This document shows positions 41,731 to 50,432 of a stretch of DNA of 64,000 nucleotides, piece after piece; position 1 is the stretch's first letter; each line of letters begins with the position of its first letter. The DNA is from Ovoidimarina sp038744785 (lineage in GTDB: Bacteria > Pseudomonadota > Alphaproteobacteria > Rhodobacterales > Rhodobacteraceae). The DNA lies in NCBI GenBank assembly GCA_038744785.1, contig JBCDLX010000002.1, positions 62,001 to 126,000 of the forward strand, given 5' to 3'. Made by a program: the position numbers and the translations under genes. The notes beneath the pieces were generated by a model, which had not been told where the DNA came from, searched no databases, and saw only the letters and a program-made list of their open reading frames with translations.

Positions 41731-43659
41731 ATGAGCCTGCCCCCCGGATTCCTTGACGAGCTTCGTAACCGCTTGTCCATCGCTCAAGTCGCGGGCCGCA
41801 AGGTGATCTGGGACACCCGCAAATCCAATCAGGGCAAGGGCGACATGTGGGCGCCATGCCCGTTCCACCAGGAAAAGACCGCGTCCTTCCATGTCGATGA
41901 CCGGAAGGGATATTACTACTGCTTTGGCTGCCACGCGAAGGGTGACGCGATCAGCTTTGTGCGCGAAACGGAAAACGTGGGCTTCATGGAGGCCGTTGAG
42001 ATCCTTGCGCGCGAAGCCGGCATGACGATGCCTGAACGCGATCCGCGTGCGCAGGAACGGGCCGACCGGCGCAGTCTTTTGGTCGACGTGATGGAACAAG
42101 CCATCCAGCACTACCGGTTGATGCTGAAAACCGGCGCAGGCGCGGCGGCGCGGGACTATCTGGCGGGCCGGGGCCTGCGCGACCCGGTGCTGGAGCGATG
42201 GGAAATCGGGTTTGCGCCCGAGGGCTGGCAGGGCCTTTGGGATCACTTGAAAGGTAAGGGCATCGCCGAAGATCTGATCCTTGCGGCGGGGCTTGCCAAG
42301 CCCTCGACCAAGGGCGGGCAACCCTATGATACGTTTCGCAACCGGATCATCTTTCCGATCCGCGACGCCCAAGGGCGGGCCATTGCATTCGGCGGTCGCG
42401 CGATGGATCCAACCGACAGCGCGAAATACCTGAACTCGCCCGAGACGGATCTTTTTGACAAGGGGCGGACCCTTTACAATCACGGGCCGGCCCGTGAAGC
42501 GTCGGGCAAGGCGCCCTTGATCGTCGCAGAAGGCTATATGGATGTAATCGCGCTTGCCGAGGCTGGGTTCGGTGCGACGGTCGCGCCCCTTGGGACGGCA
42601 GTGACGAAAGATCAACTGAAACTGCTTTGGCGCATGCACCCCGAGCCTGTGATCGCGCTTGATGGTGACACGGCCGGACTACGGGCTGCGATGCGGGTGA
42701 TTGATCTTGCACTGCCGATGATCGAAGCGGGGCAATCCTTGCGGTTTGCGATCATGCCGGAGGGCAAGGACCCAGACGATCTGATCCGGGCGGAAGGACC
42801 GACCGCTGTGCAGCGCGTGATCGACGCGGCTCTACCAATGGTCCGGCTTCTGTGGCGGCGCGAGACCGAGGGCAAGACCTTTGACAGCCCCGAACGAAAA
42901 GCGGCATTGGACAAGAGCCTCCGTGAAGCGCTCAAGCGGATTGGGGACACGTCTGTCCGGTCACACTACGGCGCAGAGATCAAGGCGCTTCGGTTAGAAC
43001 TGTTCGGGCAAGGCCGGCCGGAACGATCCTGGAAACCCAACAAACAAAAGGGCCCTTCGGTCCTGGCATCGACGAAATCGTCGCTTTTGGCCGCTGCGGA
43101 TGGCGGCGCAGAGGACGTACTGCGCGAGGCAGTCATTCTGGCGACGCTTGTGACGCATCCAAGTGTTGTCGAGCGCTTTGTAACGGCGCTGGAGGGGCTT
43201 GATCTGACTTTGCCCGAACATGAGGTCGTGCGGGGTGCTTTGCTGCGGTTCACGACGCGCGACGAAATAGAGGCGAACGCAGGCTCTGAAGCTCTTGAAA
43301 AGGTGTTCGGACCACGCCATGTGCAAATCGCGCCGGGCGTGCGCAATGCGGCCGATGCAGACCTTGCGGCGCTTTGCGTGGCGGAAGAGATCGCGAAGTT
43401 AACGGCGCGACGCGGTGCAGTGCGCGAGATTGCGGACGCGATTGAAGACATGTCGGACGTCGCAGACGAGGCTGTCACTTGGCGGCTGGGGCAGGCGGCA
43501 GAGGCGCGGGAAACAGCAGGTCGCGCTGCAACCGAAGACAAGACGGAATACGAAATTGCGCCCAACGGTGCGCGGGTAAGCCGGGAAGAGCGAAAGGTGT
43601 TCGATGCCATTCTGAAACAGACCGGTGTCGGCGATGCAAAGCACCGCGACCCCGACTAG
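41731..43659 (+). CDS. dnaG: DNA primase
   Basis: A 642-residue primase that lays RNA primers at replication forks. The N-terminal CHC2 zinc finger is complete: Cys43, His46, Cys64, Cys67 (CPFHQEKTASF and CFGCHAKGD). The TOPRIM core has LIVAEGYMDVIALAEAG and ALDGDTAGLRAAMR. The C-terminal DnaB-interaction domain is more variable. Start ATG 41731 (MSLPPGFLDELRNRLSIAQVAGRKV) is standard. It is followed by rpoD, part of the widespread macromolecular-synthesis arrangement (rpsU is absent, as in other alphaproteobacteria). Confidence 0.95.
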   Translation: MSLPPGFLDELRNRLSIAQVAGRKVIWDTRKSNQGKGDMWAPCPFHQEKTASFHVDDRKGYYYCFGCHAKGDAISFVRETENVGFMEAVEILAREAGMTMPERDPRAQERADRRSLLVDVMEQAIQHYRLMLKTGAGAAARDYLAGRGLRDPVLERWEIGFAPEGWQGLWDHLKGKGIAEDLILAAGLAKPSTKGGQPYDTFRNRIIFPIRDAQGRAIAFGGRAMDPTDSAKYLNSPETDLFDKGRTLYNHGPAREASGKAPLIVAEGYMDVIALAEAGFGATVAPLGTAVTKDQLKLLWRMHPEPVIALDGDTAGLRAAMRVIDLALPMIEAGQSLRFAIMPEGKDPDDLIRAEGPTAVQRVIDAALPMVRLLWRRETEGKTFDSPERKAALDKSLREALKRIGDTSVRSHYGAEIKALRLELFGQGRPERSWKPNKQKGPSVLASTKSSLLAAADGGAEDVLREAVILATLVTHPSVVERFVTALEGLDLTLPEHEVVRGALLRFTTRDEIEANAGSEALEKVFGPRHVQIAPGVRNAADADLAALCVAEEIAKLTARRGAVREIADAIEDMSDVADEAVTWRLGQAAEARETAGRAATEDKTEYEIAPNGARVSREERKVFDAILKQTGVGDAKHRDPD

Positions 43660-43693
43660 GCACAGTGTAAACAATTCGAGGTAAACGGGTTGC

Positions 43694-43735
43694 GAATCAC
43701 CGATTCGAACTAAATGATTCGGGTAGCGACGAATC
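43694..43735. promoter_or_regulatory. Cluster of four GANTC (CcrM-type) sites before rpoD
   Basis: GAATC at 43694-43698, GATTC at 43702-43706, GATTC at 43716-43720 and GAATC at 43731-43735 fall in 42 bases of the 104-base dnaG-rpoD gap. CGATTCG and CGAATCG (43701-43707 and 43730-43736) also form an inverted repeat. GANTC is the CcrM methylation sequence of alphaproteobacteria, which can mark promoters regulated by methylation state. Confidence 0.7.
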
Positions 43736-43763
43736 GCCTGTTCTCGACGATGAAGGAGCCATC

Positions 43764-45758
43764 ATGGCCGCCAAGGACAATGACGAAACCAAGCAGGAAG
43801 ACGCAGACGGCGACGTGATGCTGGACATGAGCCAGGCGGCTGTCAAAAAGATGATCGCCGAGGCACGTGAACGCGGCTATATCACCTACGATCAGCTTAA
43901 TCAGGTTCTTCCTCCGGAACAGGTGTCGTCCGAACAGATCGAAGACGTGATGTCGATGCTGTCTGAGATGGGCATCAACATCATCGAGGACGAAGAGGTC
44001 GAAGACGAAGACAGCTCCGAAAAGAAAGGTGGCGAGGTTGTGGAAGCCTCGACATCTCGTGAAGTTGCCGTCGCCCAGACCGAAACCGAAAAGCTCGACC
44101 GGACGGATGATCCGGTGCGGATGTATCTGCGCGAGATGGGATCGGTCGAGCTACTATCGCGCGAAGGTGAGATTGCGATCGCCAAGCGGATCGAGGCGGG
44201 CCGGAATACTATGATCCTAGGGCTGTGCGAAAGCCCGCTGACATTTCAGGCGATCACGATCTGGCGCGACGAACTTCTGAACGAAGATATCCTCTTGCGC
44301 GACGTAATTGACCTTGAGACCACCTTTGGCCGATCGATGGGCGAAGAGGGCGACGAAGAGGAGCCTGTCGTTGAAAGCGTGAACGTCGAGGCGAAACCCC
44401 AGGCAAAGGTCGAAGAGCAACCTGAACTCGACGCAGATGGCAACCCGATCAAGTCGGATGACGACGACGAGGATGACGATCAAGCCAACATGTCGCTTGC
44501 TGCGATGGAAGCGGCGCTGAAGCCTCGGGTGCTGGAAACGTTGGATCGGATCGCGGCGGATTACGCCAAGCTTGCCGACATGCAGGACCAGCGGATGTCG
44601 GCAACACTGAACGAAGACGGTTCGTTCAGCGCCAAAGCAGAAGTCGAGTATCAAAAGACTCGTGCCGAGATTGTCGAGTTGGTGAACGAACTGCACCTTC
44701 ACAACAACCGGATCGAGGCGCTGATCGACCAGCTTTACGGGATCAACCGCCGGATCATGTCGATCGATTCTGCGATGGTGAAACTTGCCGACCAGGCGCG
44801 GATCAACCGTCGCGAGTTCATTGAGGCGTATCGCGGGGCAGAGCTGGACCCGACCTGGCTTGACCGGATGACGGAGAAATCGGGCCGGGGCTGGCAAGCG
44901 TTCGTCGAACGGTCGTCTGACAAGATCACCGATCTTCGCGGCGAGATGGCTCAGGTCGGTCAGTATGTCGGCGTAGATATTCCAGAGTTCCGCCGCATCG
45001 TGTCTCAGGTCCAAAAGGGCGAGAAGGAGGCGCGCCAGGCCAAGAAAGAGATGGTCGAAGCTAACCTGCGGCTGGTGATCTCGATCGCTAAGAAATACAC
45101 GAACCGCGGCTTGCAATTCCTTGATCTTATTCAGGAAGGAAACATTGGCCTTATGAAGGCAGTGGATAAGTTCGAATACCGGCGCGGCTACAAGTTTTCG
45201 ACATACGCCACATGGTGGATCCGGCAGGCAATCACGCGTTCCATCGCCGACCAGGCTCGCACCATCCGTATCCCGGTGCACATGATCGAAACGATCAACA
45301 AACTGGTGCGGACGGGCCGTCAGATGCTGCACGAGATCGGTCGCGAACCGACGCCCGAGGAACTGGCCGAAAAGCTCCAGATGCCGCTGGAGAAAGTGCG
45401 CAAGGTGATGAAGATCGCCAAAGAGCCGATCTCGCTGGAAACGCCCATTGGCGACGAAGAAGACAGCCAGCTTGGCGATTTCATCGAAGACAAGAACGCG
45501 GTCCTGCCGTTGGATTCGGCCATTCAGGAGAACCTGAAAGAGACCACGACACGCGTTCTGGCGTCGCTGACCCCGCGGGAAGAGCGCGTCCTGCGGATGC
45601 GCTTTGGGATCGGAATGAATACCGACCACACGCTTGAAGAGGTCGGGCAGCAGTTCAGCGTCACCCGAGAGCGGATCCGCCAGATCGAGGCGAAGGCGCT
45701 TCGCAAGCTCAAGCATCCGTCCCGGTCGCGGAAGCTGCGGAGTTTCCTTGATCAATAA
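43764..45758 (+). CDS. rpoD: RNA polymerase primary sigma factor (sigma-70)
   Basis: A 664-residue group 1 sigma factor. Region 1.1 (AVKKMIAEARERGYITYDQLNQVLPPEQV), an acidic non-conserved block around residues 180-240, then region 2 (ANLRLVISIAKKYTNRGLQFLDLIQEGNIGLMKAVDKFEYRRGYKFSTYATWWIRQAITRSIADQARTIR read as blocks). Regions 3 and 4 follow, ending TLEEVGQQFSVTRERIRQIEAKALRKLKHPSRSRKL, the -35-recognition helix. Length and region 1.1 distinguish it from RpoH or RpoS types. It overlaps the next gene by one base. Confidence 0.97.
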   Translation: MAAKDNDETKQEDADGDVMLDMSQAAVKKMIAEARERGYITYDQLNQVLPPEQVSSEQIEDVMSMLSEMGINIIEDEEVEDEDSSEKKGGEVVEASTSREVAVAQTETEKLDRTDDPVRMYLREMGSVELLSREGEIAIAKRIEAGRNTMILGLCESPLTFQAITIWRDELLNEDILLRDVIDLETTFGRSMGEEGDEEEPVVESVNVEAKPQAKVEEQPELDADGNPIKSDDDDEDDDQANMSLAAMEAALKPRVLETLDRIAADYAKLADMQDQRMSATLNEDGSFSAKAEVEYQKTRAEIVELVNELHLHNNRIEALIDQLYGINRRIMSIDSAMVKLADQARINRREFIEAYRGAELDPTWLDRMTEKSGRGWQAFVERSSDKITDLRGEMAQVGQYVGVDIPEFRRIVSQVQKGEKEARQAKKEMVEANLRLVISIAKKYTNRGLQFLDLIQEGNIGLMKAVDKFEYRRGYKFSTYATWWIRQAITRSIADQARTIRIPVHMIETINKLVRTGRQMLHEIGREPTPEELAEKLQMPLEKVRKVMKIAKEPISLETPIGDEEDSQLGDFIEDKNAVLPLDSAIQENLKETTTRVLASLTPREERVLRMRFGIGMNTDHTLEEVGQQFSVTRERIRQIEAKALRKLKHPSRSRKLRSFLDQ

Positions 45759-46216
45759 TGCCTGATGCGATCCCCGTCGACGCGCTAAGCGGCGCGTCGC
45801 GCGACAAGCTAAAAGGGCACGATGTCGTCGTGTTTGATGGGGTATGCGTCCTTTGCTCGGGGTTCTTTCGCTTCGTTTACCGCCATGATCGAGCGCAAAG
45901 GTTCCGTTTCCTGACCGCGCAGTCGGCCCTTGGTGGCCGGCTTTACCGCGATCTTGGGCTGCCAGACGATGACTTTGAAACGAATCTCGTGATCGTGGAT
46001 GGGAAGATCTACCAACATCTGGGGGCCTTTGCCGCGGCGATGCGGGCGTTGAACTGGCCCTGGCGCGCGGCCGCGATTGTCGATCTGTTGCCCGAGCGTC
46101 TGGCGCGTTTCCTATATGACCGCATCGCGAAAAACCGCTACGCGGTCTTCGGGCGCTATGACGTGTGTCCGCTGCCTGATCCGGCGATGCGCGCCCGATT
46201 TCTCGATGATGGGTGA
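45758..46216 (+). CDS. DCC-family thiol-disulphide oxidoreductase (YuxK type)
   Basis: A 152-residue thioredoxin-like protein with the family motif VVFDGVCVLCSGFFRFVYRHD: DGxCxLC with the redox Cys pair near residues 31-34. RFLTAQSALG and RIAKNRYAVFGRYDVCPLP follow as in DUF393. It probably exchanges disulphides in the cytoplasm or at the membrane. Partners unknown. Its ATG shares one base with the rpoD stop, and the DUF4166 gene overlaps its end. Confidence 0.85.
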   Translation: MPDAIPVDALSGASRDKLKGHDVVVFDGVCVLCSGFFRFVYRHDRAQRFRFLTAQSALGGRLYRDLGLPDDDFETNLVIVDGKIYQHLGAFAAAMRALNWPWRAAAIVDLLPERLARFLYDRIAKNRYAVFGRYDVCPLPDPAMRARFLDDG

Positions 46217-46754
46217 CGCTTCACCCCCCGCCAAAGGGCCATTCGCCCGCGCACTTGACCCGGATTTTGCGTCTTTGCCGTGCGCGCTTCGCCTGTTTCA
46301 CGGGGTTCAGAACTTTCAGCGATTTTCAGGTGAGGCCGATATAACGGTCGCGCCGGGTTGGTTGCGGCATGCCGTGCTTCGGGTCGGCGGGTTCCCGCGC
46401 CACTCCGGCCGGGTCCCGCTGGTCGTCACGGTCGAGGTGCAGGGCGGGCGCGAGATCTGGCGCCGAGACTTCGGGGGCACTGCAACCGTTTCAGAACTGA
46501 CCTTTCAACGCGGGCGCGTGGTCGAGGCATTTGGGCCCGTGACCTTTGAACTAGACCTGAGTGTCAAAAACCATAGCATCCTGATCGGTGTGCGCAGGGC
46601 CTGGCTTTTTCGTGTGATACCGTTGCCGTGGTTTCTAATACCCGCCAGCGACTCTGTCGAATGGGCGGACGATCAGGGCCGCTTCCGCTTTGACATCAAA
46701 GTCGACTTTCCTGGCCTTGGTCGGCTGATCGAATACCGTGGGCATATCGTCTAG
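46206..46754 (+). CDS. DUF4166 domain protein
   Basis: A 182-residue protein. SLPCALRLFHGVQNFQRFSGEADIT starts the DUF4166 pattern, followed by REIWRRDFGG, then VTFELDLSVKNHSILIGVRRAWLFRVIPLPWFL. It is beta-rich and its function is unknown. In this group it often neighbours a DCC-family protein, as here, with the start (ATG 46206 or 46209) inside the end of that gene. Co-translation is likely. Confidence 0.75.
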   Translation: MMGDASPPAKGPFARALDPDFASLPCALRLFHGVQNFQRFSGEADITVAPGWLRHAVLRVGGFPRHSGRVPLVVTVEVQGGREIWRRDFGGTATVSELTFQRGRVVEAFGPVTFELDLSVKNHSILIGVRRAWLFRVIPLPWFLIPASDSVEWADDQGRFRFDIKVDFPGLGRLIEYRGHIV

Positions 46755-46915
46755 ATCCCGGGCCGGAAATTCTGGAACGATCCGGGCAAACGTTGGCGAT
46801 CCGAGGTTTGTCCGCCGAACGCATTGGGCTCTTTCATTTTGTCGTCGCAAGGCATCGCCAGACGCGCGGCGGCGCACTATTCTGTCCGAAATCACAACGC
46901 CGAAGGATCCCGCCC

Positions 46916-47185
46916 ATGTCCCTGTTCTCAAAACTCTTTGGCGGAAGCGCCAAGTCGACGCCGGACCCGGTCGCGTATGAGGGGTTCGATATCATTCCCG
47001 ATCCAATTGCCGAGGGCGGAAAATACCGGCTGTCGGCGCGGATCGAGAAAACCGTTGGTGACGAGCGGAAAACGCATCTGGTGATCCGCGCCGATGTTTT
47101 TGATGACCGGGCGCAGGCGGAAAGCTTCAGCGTCGCCAAGGCCAAGCAGGTGATCGATGAACAGGGGGACAAGCTGTTTAGCTAG
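46916..47185 (+). CDS. HlyU family protein
   Basis: An 89-residue protein, MSLFSKLFGGSAKSTPDPVAYEGFDIIPDPIAEGGKYRLSARIEK read in blocks, ending AKQVIDEQGDKLFS. This is the alphaproteobacterial HlyU-like family (PF10115), named as a transcriptional activator but without a helix-turn-helix here, so true DNA binding is unproven. The ATG at 46916 fits the family start. Confidence 0.75.
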   Translation: MSLFSKLFGGSAKSTPDPVAYEGFDIIPDPIAEGGKYRLSARIEKTVGDERKTHLVIRADVFDDRAQAESFSVAKAKQVIDEQGDKLFS

Positions 47186-47281
47186 CGCCCCGGCACGTCC
47201 CTGCCGAGCAGGCAATCGGACCTTCGGCCAAGACCCAAGATGCGCTACACTGCGTCCGCGAGCTTTGCTGGAGGGCTTTCA

Positions 47282-47812
47282 ATGCGCATCCTGAAATGGC
47301 TTTTGGGTCTTGTCGTGGCCTTTGCGCTTGTCGTCATTATTGGCGGCTTCCTGCTGCCCCGAGAGGTGGTTGTGTCCAGATCAGTGGATATCGAAGCGCC
47401 GGCGTCGACCATCTTTCCGCACGTGAACAGCCTTAAGGCGACCGAGGCTTGGTCGCCATGGCTTGAACGGGACCCGGGCGTGCAATTGACCTACACCGGC
47501 CCGGACGCCGGGGTCGGGGCAACCCTGTCTTGGCAGTCGGACGATCCGCAGGTCGGTGTCGGATCGCAAGAGATCATCGCATCGACAGAGAACGCGCAGG
47601 TCGATACCGCGCTCGATTTCGGCGATATGGGGATCGCGACCGCACGGTTCCTGCTTGAAGAAGCCGGAGGTGTGACCACGGTAAGCTGGGATCTGACCAC
47701 GGATATGGGCGCGGGTCCGGTTGGTCGCTGGATGGGCCTTATGATGGATGGCTGGGTCGGTGGCGATTACGAGCAGGGCCTTCAGAACCTCAAATCCCTT
47801 GTCGAGGGTTAG
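47282..47812 (+). CDS. SRPBCC-family protein with N-terminal membrane anchor
   Basis: A 176-residue protein. One membrane helix (ILKWLLGLVVAFALVVIIGGFLL) is followed by a START/polyketide-cyclase-like domain (VVSRSVDIEAPASTIFPHVNSLKATEAWSPWLERDP then VSWDLTTDMG..GRWMGLMMDGWVGGDYEQGL). The fold binds hydrophobic ligands. The specific ligand is unknown. The ATG at 47282 gives a clean anchor. It is convergent with the TfoX-like gene, overlapping by 4 bases. Confidence 0.8.
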   Translation: MRILKWLLGLVVAFALVVIIGGFLLPREVVVSRSVDIEAPASTIFPHVNSLKATEAWSPWLERDPGVQLTYTGPDAGVGATLSWQSDDPQVGVGSQEIIASTENAQVDTALDFGDMGIATARFLLEEAGGVTTVSWDLTTDMGAGPVGRWMGLMMDGWVGGDYEQGLQNLKSLVEG

Positions 47813-48135
47813 GGCGCCCTGACGCCGATCACGTCAAGCATGCGTTCGAGTTCAGATCGGTCGGCGTCGTGATGGCGGGCAACTAGCGCGTCGAAGCGCG
47901 CGCGCAGCGCCTTCTTTTCCGCGCCCTTGCAATCGTTCCACGGGCGGCCCTGCAATCCCATTTCGATGACATAGTATCCGATGAAATGGGGGCGGTGGCC
48001 GTTTTCGAGAAGTCTGGCATAAGCGGCGTCCGTGCCCAGTTCGCGCAGCTGTTCGGCGCTTCCCACGCCTGCGCTCGCAAAGGCCGCTTCCATCGCGGGG
48101 CCAAGGTTGCGGATCGATGAAACCGGATCTGCCAT
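47809..48135 (-). CDS. TfoX/Sxy C-terminal domain protein
   Basis: A 108-residue helical protein with the TfoX C-terminal pattern SSIRNLGPAMEAAFASAGVGSAEQLRELGTDAAYARLL and HFIGYYVIEMGLQGRPWNDC. In gammaproteobacteria the full TfoX activates competence genes. Free-standing C-terminal domains like this are common and of unknown role. ATG 48135 or the preceding Met codon (48138). Confidence 0.8.
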   Translation of the reverse strand: MADPVSSIRNLGPAMEAAFASAGVGSAEQLRELGTDAAYARLLENGHRPHFIGYYVIEMGLQGRPWNDCKGAEKKALRARFDALVARHHDADRSELERMLDVIGVRAP

Positions 48136-48181
48136 CACCTATCGGTACTGGTGCGGGTTCATCGCGGCAAGGGGCCTTGGT

Positions 48182-48307
48182 TTAGATCAGTGCCCAGTCT
48201 TCGAACTGGTAGGTGTCCGGCAGCTCGGGGCCTGGCGGTTCGGGCTGTGTCTCGGTTTCAGATGCCGGTGGGGCCGGGTACTCTGGCTCAAACTCGTCCT
48301 CGTCCAT
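48182..48307 (-). CDS. 41-residue acidic, proline-rich small protein
   Basis: Reads MDEDEFEPEYPAPPAS...PDTYQFEDWALI. A strong Shine-Dalgarno, AAAGGAG, lies about 6 bases ahead of the ATG at 48307, which is the main support. The composition is very acidic and disordered with an aromatic end, perhaps a protein-binding peptide. The gene lies just upstream of the TfoX-like gene on the same strand. No family known. Confidence 0.5.
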   Translation of the reverse strand: MDEDEFEPEYPAPPASETETQPEPPGPELPDTYQFEDWALI

Positions 48308-48551
48308 GTGGTCTCCTTTCCGGCCCCAGGAACAAGTACAAGTCGGGGCCAAAAGCGATCCGTGTCTCACGAAATAGGTCGGGCGCGCGGGACCGCTAAA
48401 TGAACTGGAAACACAAGAGCGTGTTCGATTGTGGGCAGCGCGGTGCCGGTTTCGGCACGGTTTCTGGGCAGTTGGCCTAAGCGGTGCCGCAGGTGTGGAC
48501 GAAGTATCTACGTATCACGCCTCACGTCCGATGTGCGGTCCTTTCGTGTCG

Positions 48552-48767
48552 TCAGCCCAGAAAAAGACCCACAATGACGACCATCAATCCAATCGTCGCT
48601 ACCGCAAGCGCGCCATAGTTCATCGCGACAAGCCGTGACAGGCGGGTCCGAAGCTCGGCATCTTCAAGACCGGCATTGCGGATGCGTATTGCCGCCACAG
48701 CGCACCACAAAAGCCCCGCAACCCCGGCGACCGTGATGGCCGCACCGATCCAGACAAGATATTCCAT
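48552..48767 (-). CDS. Small two-helix membrane protein
   Basis: A 71-residue protein from ATG 48767: helix YLVWIGAAITVAGVAGLLWCAVAAI, a charged loop RIRNAGLEDAELRTRLSRLVAMN, and helix YGALAVATIGLMVVIVGLFLG. Both ends probably face the same side. I have seen similar genes beside gapR in this group, but no function. It is divergent from gapR. Confidence 0.65.
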   Translation of the reverse strand: MEYLVWIGAAITVAGVAGLLWCAVAAIRIRNAGLEDAELRTRLSRLVAMNYGALAVATIGLMVVIVGLFLG

Positions 48768-48876
48768 GGGTCCGCCGCCTATCCGCACGCGCGCGCCCAT
48801 GCAAGCCTTGAAGCGGGCGCGCGGCCCGTCTAGGCAGGGCACCGTTCCAAAGTCAGGCCCCGAGCAGGAGTGAAGC

Positions 48877-49146
48877 ATGACCGACGCCTCCGTCATCGAC
48901 GAAAAACCCGAAAGCTACCGCGTAACCGCCGACGAGTTGCGGCAGTTCATCGAACGGTTCGAACGGCTCGAGGCAGAGAAGAAGGACCTTGCCGACCAGC
49001 AGAAAGAGGTGATGGCAGAGGCGAAGGCGCGCGGCTACGACACCAAGGTCATGCGAAAAGTGATCGCACTGCGCAAGCGTGACAAGGATGACATAGCTGA
49101 AGAAGAAGCCGTGCTTGAGATGTACAAGGAAGCGCTTGGGATGTGA
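48877..49146 (+). CDS. gapR: GapR-family (DUF2312) nucleoid-associated protein
   Basis: An 89-residue coiled-coil protein: VTADELRQFIERFERLEAEKKDLADQQKEVMAEAKARGYDTKVMRKVIALRKR matches DUF2312. Caulobacter GapR encircles overtwisted DNA ahead of replication forks and transcription and stimulates gyrase and topoisomerase IV. Length and the KARGYDTK segment are typical. The ribosome site GAGCAGGAG precedes ATG 48877. Confidence 0.9.
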   Translation: MTDASVIDEKPESYRVTADELRQFIERFERLEAEKKDLADQQKEVMAEAKARGYDTKVMRKVIALRKRDKDDIAEEEAVLEMYKEALGM

Positions 49147-49150
49147 GCCC

Positions 49151-50029
49151 TCAGGGCGCGAGCAGCGTCACGCGCGGCATCCGAGTAATGGTGGCGACGT
49201 CATCGTCATAGGCCTCCGTTAACTCCTCGATCAGGTCGCCCGTCCAACCGGGAAGATTGATCACTTGTTCGGCCTCTTCGATGCCGGCGTGGGCCATCAA
49301 AAGATCGCCGATGATCTGGCGCCGGGCGGCCTCGGTTTCCGGGCCGTGCTTCCCGAGGGTCGATTCAAGAATACGGTTTCCTTCCTCGGTCAAGATATGC
49401 CGCGCCAGGTCGTCGCCTCCATCAAGCGGGACGCTACTATCAAGCCCGCAAAGCTCGCGCATGATCTCTGCCCAGAGGATCGGGGCATCCTCGTCGCACC
49501 AGACAAGGATATCCGCCTCTGGATTTGCATCTATGATCCCCTCGATCACATCGGCCCAGGCCAGATCGCGCGGATCTGTGCCGGAAAGGAAGCTGCCCTG
49601 TCCCTGATTGTCTCCGCCCAGCGTGTCATAGAGGGCCGGCAGGAACGTGGCCGGGTTGCGAAGCGCGATGGCAAAGCCAACTTCTGCCGCCGGAAACGCG
49701 TTCCGCAGCCAAGCGCTTTTTTCGATGCGCGGATAAAGTTCCCCATGCTCAAGCACTTTAGAGCGCGGGCAGATAAAGTTGTCAGACGACAGGATGACGC
49801 GCTCGACCGCATCGTCATCAAGCACCGCGTCCAAAAGGACATCCTGCGCTTCGATTGCTGCGGGTGCCCCACGCAGGATCTTTATCGCTTCCATAATGGT
49901 CCGGCGATAGCGCCCAGGTCCCGGCACGGCGACGCCTTCATGGGCCAGCACGTCTCGGTTTTTTAACAAAGAGCGCACCAGCATACCACCGCTGGTGCAA
50001 TGCGCTCCGATGTGAAAGACGACCTGCAT
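49151..50029 (-). CDS. Sulfotransferase-like conserved protein, function unknown
   Basis: A 292-residue protein beginning MQVVFHIGAHCTSGGMLVRSLLKNRDVLAHEGVAVPGPGRYR. The opening resembles a P-loop sulfotransferase (beta strand, PAPS loop-like HCTSGG), and AIALRNPATFLPALYDTL resembles the RNP motif that contacts PAPS in that fold. The core loop lacks a typical Lys, so activity is doubtful. The start is ATG 50029. It is convergent with gapR, 4 bases from its end. Confidence 0.6.
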   Translation of the reverse strand: MQVVFHIGAHCTSGGMLVRSLLKNRDVLAHEGVAVPGPGRYRRTIMEAIKILRGAPAAIEAQDVLLDAVLDDDAVERVILSSDNFICPRSKVLEHGELYPRIEKSAWLRNAFPAAEVGFAIALRNPATFLPALYDTLGGDNQGQGSFLSGTDPRDLAWADVIEGIIDANPEADILVWCDEDAPILWAEIMRELCGLDSSVPLDGGDDLARHILTEEGNRILESTLGKHGPETEAARRQIIGDLLMAHAGIEEAEQVINLPGWTGDLIEELTEAYDDDVATITRMPRVTLLAP

Positions 50030-50159
50030 ATTTGCCTGCTTCGTGCGCCGTGCGTTGCCAGAGCGGTTTGCTCTGGTGATGGCGCTCAAGTATACGCGGA
50101 AATTCCACGCATACGAGGGTCTTGCTTCGCCGGTCTACAGAGCGTATCTGACCGCCTGT

Positions 50160-50235
50160 GCCCCTATAGCTCAGCTGGTAGAGCAATTGATTTGTAATCA
50201 ATGGGTCCGCGGTTCGAGTCCGTGTGGGGGCACCA
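50160..50235 (+). tRNA. tRNA-Thr (anticodon TGT)
   Basis: A complete cloverleaf of 76 bases. The acceptor GCCCCTA (50160-50166) pairs with TGGGGGC (50225-50231), with one G-U. D-arm GCTC/GAGC, anticodon stem ATTGA/TCAAT with loop TTTGTAA (anticodon TGT at 50193-50195), T-arm CGCGG-TTCGAGT-CCGTG. The discriminator A and CCA tail are encoded. It reads ACA and other ACN codons. Confidence 0.95.
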
Positions 50236-50260
50236 TAATGCGCTGAAAATTATGGTTTTT
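50233..50260 (+). terminator. Intrinsic terminator of tRNA-Thr, stem including CCA
   Basis: CCATAAT (50233-50239) pairs perfectly with ATTATGG (50249-50255), followed by TTTTT (50256-50260) and more pyrimidines. The first three stem bases are the tRNA CCA tail, so the terminator abuts the mature 3' end. Confidence 0.8.
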
Positions 50261-50432
50261 CTTTCGGGCCATTTGCCTTGCGTCCCAGCGTCCGGGCGCG
50301 TCCGAATCCCTGCCAGCCGGAAAATGGGAGCGCGCCTAACGGAACGCGGATTTGCCGACCAGGCCAGGATGCGCGAAACTGACCGCCGGCGGCCACGAAG
50401 GTTGGGACGTCTCTGCTTACTCTATTGCGGAA

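Noticed and set aside
44217..45755. 512-codon open frame on the minus strand, opposite rpoD
   Set aside because: It is antisense to conserved sigma factor regions. Its length comes from high G+C codon structure, and its translation has no domain pattern.
48443..48458. GTGCCG-GTTT-CGGCAC hairpin as a terminator
   Set aside because: A six-base stem with no T run in either direction and no gene ending directly before it.
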